Positions 1 to 5,986 of a DNA stretch of 5,986 bases are shown piece by piece. The number at the start of each line of letters is the position of its first letter. Positions within the stretch are counted from its first letter, which is position 1. Position numbers and translations under genes: made by a program. The notes under the pieces were generated by a model that had not been told where the DNA came from, made no database searches, and worked only from the letters and a program-made list of their open reading frames with translations. The DNA comes from JBDHTS01 sp044220535 (GTDB lineage Bacteria > Pseudomonadota > Alphaproteobacteria > Micavibrionales > Micavibrionaceae), in NCBI GenBank assembly GCA_044220535.1, contig JBGAQU010000109.1:1-5986 (forward strand), read 5' to 3'.

Positions 1-2017
1 TGATAATCCGGCCTATGCGGCTTTTGTGCTCTTGGACAGCAATTATAACATTATCAAAAAAGTTGCCAGTGAAGAAAACATTCTAAATAAAAAAGACATA
101 GAAAACTTGTTTGTTTACAGCAGGCCACAGAATGCGCAGTTTGTTTCAAAGCTGGATATGAAGCCATCTTATATGATTTGGGGTTTTCCCATGATTGCCG
201 CCGGCAAGGCGGAAATGTTTATGGTGGTTGCTTATGATATAAATGAAAAGCTAAATTCCTTTAGAAATCAGGAGCAGGATAAGCCTTTATTTTTTGAAAT
301 TAAGAATGAAGACGGTTCGGTTTATTCAAGTGGTAAGAAACCTGACTACGCATGGAAGATAGAGCGGGATAGCCAGCTTGATTTCATAGGAAAATCATGG
401 ACCTTATACCAGATTATCAGTCCTTCGATGTTTCAGAACAGCAATCTTGTGCTTTTAGTGCTTTTGGCGGGAAGCTGTCTGTCGCTGCTGTTGGCTTATG
501 CCATGTGGCAAAACGGCAAGGTGCTGAGCCTTGCAGAAAATTTACGGTTAAGTGACGAACGATATTCATATGCTCTTGAAAGTTCAAAAGTTGCCTTGTG
601 GGATTGGGATCCTATAGCCGACAGAACGATATGGGGCGGCAATGCCTGGGAAATTCTTGGCGTTGAGTCCAATGAGCGTTTGAACGAAACGCAGAATTTC
701 ATACGCCAGCTTATTCCCGCTGAGAATTATCTTTCCTTAACAGCCGGCGCGCAGAAAGCACTTGAGGCAAGAGAGAGTTTTAGCCTTGATTTTCTTTTGA
801 CGCGTCCTGACGGGCAAGAGATATGGGTCCAGGCAACGGGACGTGCAGTGGCGTTCAAGGATGGAAAACCCGTTCGCGCCGCGGGGACGCTTATTGATAT
901 AACCAGCCGGATGCGGATGGAAAAGGAGGCGGAGCTGTACAGGGTTCGGCTGGAAGCCATCCTCGATAACATCGTCGACGGCCTTGTTACGATCGATGAA
1001 AATGGTATCGTGCAAAGTTACAACAAGTCTTGTGAACGCATTTTCGGCTATAGGGCTGAGGAAGTTGTCGGAAATAATGTCAGTATGCTGATGCCGCAAA
1101 TGCATGCCATGCAGCACAACCAGTATCTTAAAAACTATCTTACGACGGGAAAAGCAAAAATCATAGGCATAGGCCGCGAACTGGAAGGGCGCCGTAAGGA
1201 CGGGACTATTTTTCCCATGGATTTGTCCGTGGCTTCCGTCCGTGTGGGGCAGCAAAGATTTTTCAGCGGAATTGTAAGGGATATTACGGCTCGCAAGATT
1301 GCCGAAGACGAATTGAAGCAATCCAATCAGGAACTCGAAAAATTTGCCTATGTGGCGTCGCATGATTTGAAGGCGCCGCTGCGGAATATAGACAACCTGG
1401 CCAAGTGGGTCATCGAGGATATGGAAGGACAAATGCCGGCCGATGCGCAAAAGAAAATGGAGCTTCTGCGCGGCCGCGTTCTTGGTCTTGAGACGTTGCT
1501 GGAGGATATCTTATCATATTCCCGCGCGGGAAGAATTACTGAGCCGCCGGTCCCGGTCGAAGTGCAAGATCTTGTGGCCATGATCATTCAGACTCACGTG
1601 CCGGATGGATTCTCTGTCAATATTAAAGAAAAATTGCCACGGATCATATCACCGCGCACTCCCCTGGAGCAGGTGTTCAGCAATCTGATCTCCAACGCCG
1701 TAAAGCACCATGATCGAAAAGAAGGCGTGATTGAAATTTCAGCGAAACTTAGGGATGAGTTTTATGAGTTTTCTGTAACCGATAACGGCCCCGGCATTCC
1801 ACCTCAGTTCTACGACCGTGTTTTCCAGATGTTTCAAACTTTGCAATCGCGCGATAAGGTTTCCGGCAGCGGACTTGGCATGTCGATCGTAAAGAAGCTG
1901 GTGGAATGGCAGGGGGGCAGAATCTGGATAGAAAGCGCTCCGGCCGGCCGGGGAACGTCCATACATTTCATGTGGCCTGCCGTTGCTCATGCTACGTTAA
2001 CGTTAAATAAAAATTAA
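1..2017 (+). CDS. Membrane sensor histidine kinase (extracytoplasmic sensor-TM-PAS-PAS-HisKA-HATPase), 5'-truncated
   Basis: The reading frame is already open at base 2 (DNPAYAAF...) and has no stop before 2015-2017, so the true start lies upstream. The GTG at 26 is an internal valine, but residues here are numbered from it. Residues 1-138 look like the end of an extracytoplasmic CHASE/Cache-type sensor. A hydrophobic helix follows at about 139-161. PAS 1 spans about 176-296 (LWDWDP near its start, GTLIDIT at its end) and PAS 2 about 305-425 (DNIVDGLVTIDENG ... GIVRDIT, FixL-like). The HisKA H-box is ASHDLKAPLR with phospho-acceptor H446. The ATPase domain has the N-box (NLISNAVKHH, N557), G1 (DNGPGIP from D586), the F-box (VFQMFQTL) and G2 (GSGLGM from G614). 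All catalytic motifs are present, so the kinase should be active. The H-box and tail resemble phytochrome-type kinases. There is no receiver domain, so the partner regulator is elsewhere or is a neighbour. The ligand is unknown. Confidence 0.95.
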   Translation, partial: DNPAYAAFVLLDSNYNIIKKVASEENILNKKDIENLFVYSRPQNAQFVSKLDMKPSYMIWGFPMIAAGKAEMFMVVAYDINEKLNSFRNQEQDKPLFFEIKNEDGSVYSSGKKPDYAWKIERDSQLDFIGKSWTLYQIISPSMFQNSNLVLLVLLAGSCLSLLLAYAMWQNGKVLSLAENLRLSDERYSYALESSKVALWDWDPIADRTIWGGNAWEILGVESNERLNETQNFIRQLIPAENYLSLTAGAQKALEARESFSLDFLLTRPDGQEIWVQATGRAVAFKDGKPVRAAGTLIDITSRMRMEKEAELYRVRLEAILDNIVDGLVTIDENGIVQSYNKSCERIFGYRAEEVVGNNVSMLMPQMHAMQHNQYLKNYLTTGKAKIIGIGRELEGRRKDGTIFPMDLSVASVRVGQQRFFSGIVRDITARKIAEDELKQSNQELEKFAYVASHDLKAPLRNIDNLAKWVIEDMEGQMPADAQKKMELLRGRVLGLETLLEDILSYSRAGRITEPPVPVEVQDLVAMIIQTHVPDGFSVNIKEKLPRIISPRTPLEQVFSNLISNAVKHHDRKEGVIEISAKLRDEFYEFSVTDNGPGIPPQFYDRVFQMFQTLQSRDKVSGSGLGMSIVKKLVEWQGGRIWIESAPAGRGTSIHFMWPAVAHATLTLNKN

Positions 2018-2022
2018 TCGGT

Positions 2023-2062
2023 TTGTCACCAGACTGTAACAAGGCAGCCATTCCGCTGTAAC
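2023..2062 (+). promoter_or_regulatory. Four 11-bp-phased heptamers resembling a tandem PHO box
   Basis: Four heptamers start exactly 11 bases apart: TTGTCAC (2023), CTGTAAC (2034), CAGCCAT (2045) and CTGTAAC (2056). Against the known PhoB repeat CTGTMAY they score 6, 7, 5 and 7 of 7. OmpR/PhoB-family regulators bind head-to-tail on such 11-bp direct repeats. The array lies between the kinase stop (2017) and the Shine-Dalgarno sequence of the hybrid kinase (2084-2090). Against it, the 4-base spacers (CAGA, AAGG, TCCG) are not A/T-rich as in enteric PHO boxes, and I see no good -10 element at the usual distance. The first two units can also be read as a dyad, TTGTCAC-N6-GTAACAA. The binding protein is inferred, not shown. 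Confidence 0.45.
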
Positions 2063-2096
2063 GCGCTCCTGCAACGATAGAAACAGGAGGCCGATA

Positions 2097-4379
2097 ATGG
2101 ATAAACGCCTGTTATTTTCCGCGCGGGCCAAGCTGTCTTTTACAGGATTTTGTCTGCTTTCCATCATATGCTTTGCCGGGTTTCATTCTTTTTCCAATGA
2201 AATGAAAATGCGTGCCCTGTTGCAGGAACGGGATACGCAGCACGCAAAAGACGAATTCATCGCTGAAATTCAGGAAAAACTTTATGATTCTGCGATTTTA
2301 TACAACCGCGTAGCGTTGGATAAATCGCTTGACGTGCTCCCCTCCCTGCGTGAAAAACTTCAGGATTTGTTGCGTCAGGCCGAGCCGCTGAATCGCATTT
2401 CACCGGGGGAAGGCGATGTTTTAAAAGAAAATATAACGTATGCGCTCAGGGAGCTGCTATTAAAGGGTGGACCTAATCTGAAAGGCAGTTTTTCTTTTAT
2501 CTTCAATGTCAGGAACCATTTCAGCTTAGTGGATAAGAAGATTGATGAAGAATCCGCACGGTTTGGGCAGGATATCGATCTTTTAATCAATAAAAATCCT
2601 TATGGATCATTGTCGTTTTTTCTGGCCTGTCTTGCCCTGATTCTTGCGCTGGCGGTCGTATCTGTAACTGAAATATTCATGCCGCTGCAGAAAATTACAT
2701 CACGTTTGATCAATGCAGGGCAATATACAGGAGATTTGCATGGAGAATTGGTCGAGCAGCCGGGGCATGACGAATTAAGTGAAGCTCAGCAGGCGTTGAA
2801 CAATCTTTTCCTTCATATAGCGCGTGATTTCAAGTCGATCCGTGAAGCTAATCTTCAGGCCGGACGCAGGTTGGCTGCCATTGAGGCGACGCGTGACGGC
2901 ATCGGAATTGTAGATTCCGAAGGGAATCTTGTCTATGCAAACCGCGCTCTTCTGACATTGCATGGCATAGAAACAGAAGAGGCGGGGCAACTTTACACGC
3001 CGCATGGGCAAAAAATGATCATGGATAGCGTCATGCCTGCTCTTTTTAAAAGCGGATTTTGGCAAGGGGAAACGCCAATCGTACGGCGCAGCGGCGAAAT
3101 CCGCCAAACTGAAATGTCGCTGACCCTGCTGGAAGACGGCAGCATGGTCGGTACGGCCCGGGATATTACACGCCGGAAAACAGCAGAGCGAGAGAAGGAT
3201 GAGTTGCAGAAGCTGTTTGCCCAATCCCAGAAAATGGAGGCTATTGGAAGGTTGACGGGAGGGGTGGCGCACGACTTCAATAACCTTTTGACCATTATTA
3301 GCGGCAATCTTGAACTTCTTGACGATATTCATGCAGATGATGAATCGAAAGGATATATAGCAGTGGCATCGCGCGCTCTGGCGCGCGGCGCGGAATTGAC
3401 GCAGCGGCTTCTTAGTTTTTCAAGAAAACAGGTGCTGTCGCCCCGCACGCTGAATATAAACCTATTCCTTCCGGAAGCTGTTACGTTGATAAGCCGCGCC
3501 ATGGGTGAGGGCGTAGATCTTTTGTTCGATATGCAGGAGGATCTCTGGCTTGCCAATGTAGACCCGGGGCAGCTGGAGAATGCCTTGCTTAACCTGTCGA
3601 TCAATGCCCGTGACGCAATGGCAGACAGTGGAACGATCACGATCTCTACAGAAAATTCAAGGTTGTCTGGACATGAATCCAAGGGAGAATTTGAGGTAAG
3701 GTGCGGCGAATATGTATGCGTCAGCGTTGCCGACACAGGTTGCGGCATGTCACCGGACGTCGTCCAAAAAGCATTTGAGCCTTTTTTTACAACAAAACGC
3801 ATTGGCAAGGGAACAGGTCTTGGTTTGAGCATGGTCTACGGATTTATAAAGCAATCCAATGGATATATTTTTATAGACAGCGCCGAAGGGCATGGTACGA
3901 CAATCCGTTTATATTTCCCAAGAGCTTTAGAAAAAATTCAGGAAAATATATCTTCTTCCATTCCTTTTTCAGCCGAGCGTGCTGCTCATGAAACCATCTT
4001 GATTGCCGAAGATGAAAGAGACGTACTGGATCTTTCACGCATTATGCTGGCAAAACATGGTTACAATGTAATGACGGCGTCAAATGGGGCGCAGGCTCTG
4101 GAAATATTAAAATCCGGGACGCATATCGATCTTCTTATAACAGACATAGTTATGCAGGGCGGCATGAACGGCCGCGATCTGGCAAAAAAGGCGCGTATGC
4201 TTCATCCTGGACTTCATGTTTTATTTGTGTCGGGTTATGCAAGCGATTATCTGACTGAAATATCAGTTGTTCCAGGCGCTTCGTTTTTGCCAAAGCCTTA
4301 CACTCAAAGCAAGATGATTCAGGAAATTCATAGGATTTTGAATGAAGGAAATGCTGGAACGGTGGAGTTAAAATCATGA
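2097..4379 (+). CDS. Membrane hybrid sensor histidine kinase (TM-sensor-TM-HAMP-PAS-HisKA-HATPase-REC)
   Basis: The ATG at 2097 follows a strong Shine-Dalgarno sequence, CAGGAGG at 2084-2090, with a 6-base gap, and the 760-residue frame is intact. Membrane helices lie at about 13-31, preceded by basic residues (N-terminus inside), and about 171-192. Between them is a roughly 140-residue, probably helical periplasmic domain that I do not recognise. A HAMP-like linker covers about 195-247 and a PAS domain about 258-362, ending GTARDITRRK. The HisKA H-box is GGVAHDFNNLL with H392, the NtrB/FixL-like subtype. The ATPase has N503 (NLSINARDAM), G1 DTGCGM from D546, FEPFFTT, and G2 GKGTGLGL from G570. 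The C-terminal receiver (about 632-750) has E638/D639, phospho-acceptor D683, S712 and K733. The proline usual four residues after the acceptor Asp is Gln (Q687). No Hpt domain is present. The stop overlaps the start of the response-regulator gene, so the two are probably a cognate pair. The signal sensed is unknown. Confidence 0.97.
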   Translation: MDKRLLFSARAKLSFTGFCLLSIICFAGFHSFSNEMKMRALLQERDTQHAKDEFIAEIQEKLYDSAILYNRVALDKSLDVLPSLREKLQDLLRQAEPLNRISPGEGDVLKENITYALRELLLKGGPNLKGSFSFIFNVRNHFSLVDKKIDEESARFGQDIDLLINKNPYGSLSFFLACLALILALAVVSVTEIFMPLQKITSRLINAGQYTGDLHGELVEQPGHDELSEAQQALNNLFLHIARDFKSIREANLQAGRRLAAIEATRDGIGIVDSEGNLVYANRALLTLHGIETEEAGQLYTPHGQKMIMDSVMPALFKSGFWQGETPIVRRSGEIRQTEMSLTLLEDGSMVGTARDITRRKTAEREKDELQKLFAQSQKMEAIGRLTGGVAHDFNNLLTIISGNLELLDDIHADDESKGYIAVASRALARGAELTQRLLSFSRKQVLSPRTLNINLFLPEAVTLISRAMGEGVDLLFDMQEDLWLANVDPGQLENALLNLSINARDAMADSGTITISTENSRLSGHESKGEFEVRCGEYVCVSVADTGCGMSPDVVQKAFEPFFTTKRIGKGTGLGLSMVYGFIKQSNGYIFIDSAEGHGTTIRLYFPRALEKIQENISSSIPFSAERAAHETILIAEDERDVLDLSRIMLAKHGYNVMTASNGAQALEILKSGTHIDLLITDIVMQGGMNGRDLAKKARMLHPGLHVLFVSGYASDYLTEISVVPGASFLPKPYTQSKMIQEIHRILNEGNAGTVELKS

Positions 4380-5110
4380 AAATTCCTACTATACTACTTG
4401 TTGACGATAACGCGGATATGCGTGAAACCATAAGAGCTGGCTTGCTAAGGGATGGATATGCCGTCACTACGGCCGCGCGGGCGAGAGATATGATGGATCG
4501 ATTGAAGGACGGCAAGCCTGACGCTATTTTACTGGATCTTATACTTCCGGACGGAAATGGGCTGGAGCTGATGTCGCATATTCGGGAGTGCACGGATGCG
4601 CCTGTTATAGTGATCAGCGGAAAAAACGATATGGTCGATAAGATCGTAGGGTTGGAAATGGGAGCTGACGACTATCTTGGGAAGCCGTTTCAGATGAAAG
4701 AACTTTCGGCCCGCATCAAGGCTCAATTGCGCCGGTACCGGGGGCATGATGAGCAAAACGCATCATTCGATAGTTCGGTGGCATCAAAATTGCGAATTGG
4801 GCGTTGGATTCTCGATCGTGCGCGCCTTCAGGTTTTCGATGATCAGGGCGCATCCGTGCATCTGACCGTCAAGGAGATACGTTTGCTTGAAGTCTTCATA
4901 GCCGCGCCAAATCAGGTTTTAAGCCGTGAACAACTTCTGGACCGCAGCCGTCAGGATGGAGGGAATGTCACAGACCGCGCCATCGATACGCAGATCGTCC
5001 GGATACGCAAAAAACTGGGAGCGGGGGCTGATGATTTGATACAGTCTGTCAGGGGCGCGGGCTATATACTCGCGGGCCGGGGTGAAGCCTGCGGCCAGAC
5101 TGATTTGTAA
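4376..5110 (+). CDS. OmpR/PhoB-family DNA-binding response regulator
   Basis: This is a 244-residue protein of normal length for the family. The receiver (about 3-118) has the acidic pair D10/D11, phospho-acceptor D54 (LLDLILPDG), the S81 switch residue, and K103 in the GKPF motif. The winged-helix effector domain covers about 138-233: HLTVKEIRLLEVF, then VLSREQLL, the recognition-helix region TDRAIDTQIVRIRKKL (199-214), and the wing SVRGAGYIL. Phosphorylation at D54 should promote dimerisation and binding to direct-repeat DNA sites. The ATG at 4376 overlaps the hybrid kinase stop (ATGA) and is preceded by GGTGGAG at 4361-4367, so translation is probably coupled. The kinase is the likely phosphodonor, possibly through its own receiver and an unlinked phosphotransfer protein. 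The PHO-box-like array at 2023-2062 would be a suitable autoregulatory site. The wing and recognition helix are PhoB-like, but the protein cannot be named PhoB: there is no phoR/phoU/pst context. Confidence 0.96.
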   Translation: MKIPTILLVDDNADMRETIRAGLLRDGYAVTTAARARDMMDRLKDGKPDAILLDLILPDGNGLELMSHIRECTDAPVIVISGKNDMVDKIVGLEMGADDYLGKPFQMKELSARIKAQLRRYRGHDEQNASFDSSVASKLRIGRWILDRARLQVFDDQGASVHLTVKEIRLLEVFIAAPNQVLSREQLLDRSRQDGGNVTDRAIDTQIVRIRKKLGAGADDLIQSVRGAGYILAGRGEACGQTDL

Positions 5111-5114
5111 CCGC

Positions 5115-5144
5115 ATTGTCACAATATACTCATCATTGTGCAAT
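5115..5144 (+). promoter_or_regulatory. Imperfect inverted repeat with overlapping possible promoter
   Basis: ATTGTCACAAT (5115-5125) is itself a perfect odd palindrome. It is followed after nine bases by ATTGTGCAAT (5135-5144). The two arms are complementary except for one extra T (5119), giving a 10-bp stem with a single-base bulge and a 9-base loop. A sigma-70-like promoter fits the same bases: TTGTCA at 5116-5121 (5 of 6 to TTGACA), a 17-base spacer, then TGCAAT at 5139-5144 (4 of 6 to TATAAT). An operator over a promoter for the gene at 5206 is the likeliest reading. A weak terminator for the upstream regulator gene is possible, since the stem starts five bases after its stop, but the stem is A/T-rich and only TTATTT follows, not a proper T run. 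Confidence 0.4.
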
Positions 5145-5205
5145 TATTTCCGGATACGATAAATATAGGTCAAAAGTTTATATTTAGGCGAATAGGGAGG
5201 CTTGC

Positions 5206-5986
5206 ATGCTGGTTATCACTCAGGGCGCCGTACAAGCTTTCGCCAGCGAACTTGATATCTGCGCAAAATTCCCTGAATCCTGGCAATGCCTTATCTTCAG
5301 GTTTTCGCAGATTAAGGAGAAACCTGAAAATATGGTTTCTGAACTTCTTGATAAAATAACATCCCTGTTCGGCGATAATGGGGGGCGCGCTTTTGTGTTT
5401 GGCAACGGCGATGTTCATGTATTGATAAGATGCGTCACGCATAAGGGATTCAAGAATTTAGTCGAACAATTGTCGGTATTTATGTTTCCTGCATCTGTAG
5501 AGGATATGTCGTCCATACATGAAGTCCGACAAGATTTTAAAACATTAAAGAATTGCTTGGTTTCGCGAGAAGAAAAGATTCAGGAAAGGGCCGAAGATAC
5601 TCAAAGGCCGATTGATTTCAATAAGGAATTTTATATTGAGATGACGCGAACTTTACAAGCGAGGCGCTTAAAGCGCGGCATGCCCGGCATTCTAATCGCC
5701 GAGGACGATCCATTTTCCCTGAAGCTTGTCTGCAAGACTCTCGGGCAGAATTATGCGTTGTATACAGCGCATGATGGCCGTTCTGCCCTGGAGTCTTACC
5801 TTCTTAATGCGCCGGATATGCTGTTTCTTGATATAGGTCTGCCAGATGTCAGCGGGTTGGATCTTATAGAGAAAATATGCAAGGCGGATCCCATGGCCTA
5901 TATCGTCATGCTGAGCGGAAACGGATACAAGGATAATGTTGTCAGAGCGATAGAATGCGGCGCCAGAGGTTTCGTCAGCAAGCCAT
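5206..5986 (+). CDS. Receiver-domain protein with unrecognised N-terminal domain, 3'-truncated
   Basis: The frame stays open from ATG 5206 to the window end (260 codons). The start is well fixed: AGGGAGG at 5194-5200 lies five bases upstream, and an in-frame TAG at 5185-5187 excludes an earlier start. Residues 161-260 are a clear receiver domain: ILIAEDDP (E166/D167/D168), phospho-acceptor D209 in LFLDIGLPD, S237 in VMLSGNG, and K259 in the final VSKP. Residues 1-155 match no domain I can name with certainty. They show alternating hydrophobic strands and a loop GNGDVHVLI (66-74), which recalls, from memory only, the N-terminal part of uncharacterised alphaproteobacterial response regulators with a 'NGD' motif. 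No signal peptide or membrane helix is visible, so it is probably cytoplasmic. Any output domain after the receiver lies beyond the window. Being next to two kinases makes it a plausible phosphorylation target, but this is not shown. Confidence 0.88.
   Translation, partial: MLVITQGAVQAFASELDICAKFPESWQCLIFRFSQIKEKPENMVSELLDKITSLFGDNGGRAFVFGNGDVHVLIRCVTHKGFKNLVEQLSVFMFPASVEDMSSIHEVRQDFKTLKNCLVSREEKIQERAEDTQRPIDFNKEFYIEMTRTLQARRLKRGMPGILIAEDDPFSLKLVCKTLGQNYALYTAHDGRSALESYLLNAPDMLFLDIGLPDVSGLDLIEKICKADPMAYIVMLSGNGYKDNVVRAIECGARGFVSKP

Noticed and set aside
26..28. GTG at 26 as the true start of the first kinase
   Set aside because: The frame is open upstream to base 2 with sensible protein sequence (NPAYAAFVLLD), no Shine-Dalgarno sequence precedes it, and a sensor of this type needs a preceding membrane helix. 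The gene is cut by the window edge.
737..1450. Long minus-strand open frame of 237 codons opposite the first kinase
   Set aside because: It lies wholly antisense to the PAS/HisKA coding region, gives a low-complexity product without recognisable motifs, and has no convincing start signal. It is a shadow frame.
1994..2006. Overlapping palindromes ACGTTAACGT and TTAACGTTAA near the first kinase stop
   Set aside because: They arise from a short tandem ACGTTA repeat inside the coding tail (TLTL). There is no loop or T run, so it is not a terminator, and the site is too short to call an operator.
4376..5110. Naming the response regulator phoB because of the PHO-box-like array
   Set aside because: The partner is a HDFNNLL hybrid kinase, not PhoR, and no pst or phoU gene is in view. 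The family assignment is safe but the specific name is not.
5179..5184. TATATT as a -10 element for the last gene
   Set aside because: No acceptable -35 lies 16-18 bases upstream. The pair TTGTCA/TGCAAT at 5116-5144 fits better.
5138..5359. Plus-strand 73-codon frame in the gap and start of the last gene
   Set aside because: It overlaps the well-supported frame starting at 5206 in another phase, has no ribosome binding site, starts with a GTG inside the inverted repeat, and encodes nothing recognisable.

Overview
The window is a dense block of bacterial signal-transduction genes, all on the + strand. It holds three certain genes and a fourth that runs off the right edge. No RNA gene, CRISPR array, mobile element or integrase was seen. 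The organism is probably a proteobacterium. An alphaproteobacterium is my best guess, from the style of the CHASE/PAS kinase, the HDFNNLL hybrid kinase with a trailing receiver, and the N-terminal half of the last gene. Base composition is moderate by eye, and the genus cannot be told from this sequence.

Layout. Positions 1-2017: the 3' part of a membrane sensor histidine kinase, with an extracytoplasmic sensor, one membrane helix, two PAS domains, HisKA and HATPase; its 5' end is outside the window. Positions 2018-2096: a 79-base gap holding four heptamers at a strict 11-bp period that resemble a tandem PHO box. Positions 2097-4379: a hybrid histidine kinase with two membrane helices, HAMP-like linker, PAS, HisKA, HATPase and receiver. 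Positions 4376-5110: an OmpR/PhoB-family response regulator overlapping the hybrid kinase by four bases (ATGA). Positions 5111-5205: a 95-base gap with an imperfect inverted repeat and a possible promoter. Positions 5206-5986: an open, 3'-truncated gene for a protein with an unrecognised N-terminal domain followed by a receiver.

How they may work together. The hybrid kinase and the OmpR-type regulator are translationally coupled and are the obvious cognate pair: a periplasmic or membrane signal would control H392 of the kinase and, directly or through a relay, D54 of the regulator. The PHO-box-like array upstream of the pair is a natural site for autoregulation or for control by PhoB. The first kinase lacks a receiver and has no partner inside the window. 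The last gene could be a further phosphorylation target of either kinase. These links are inferred from position only.
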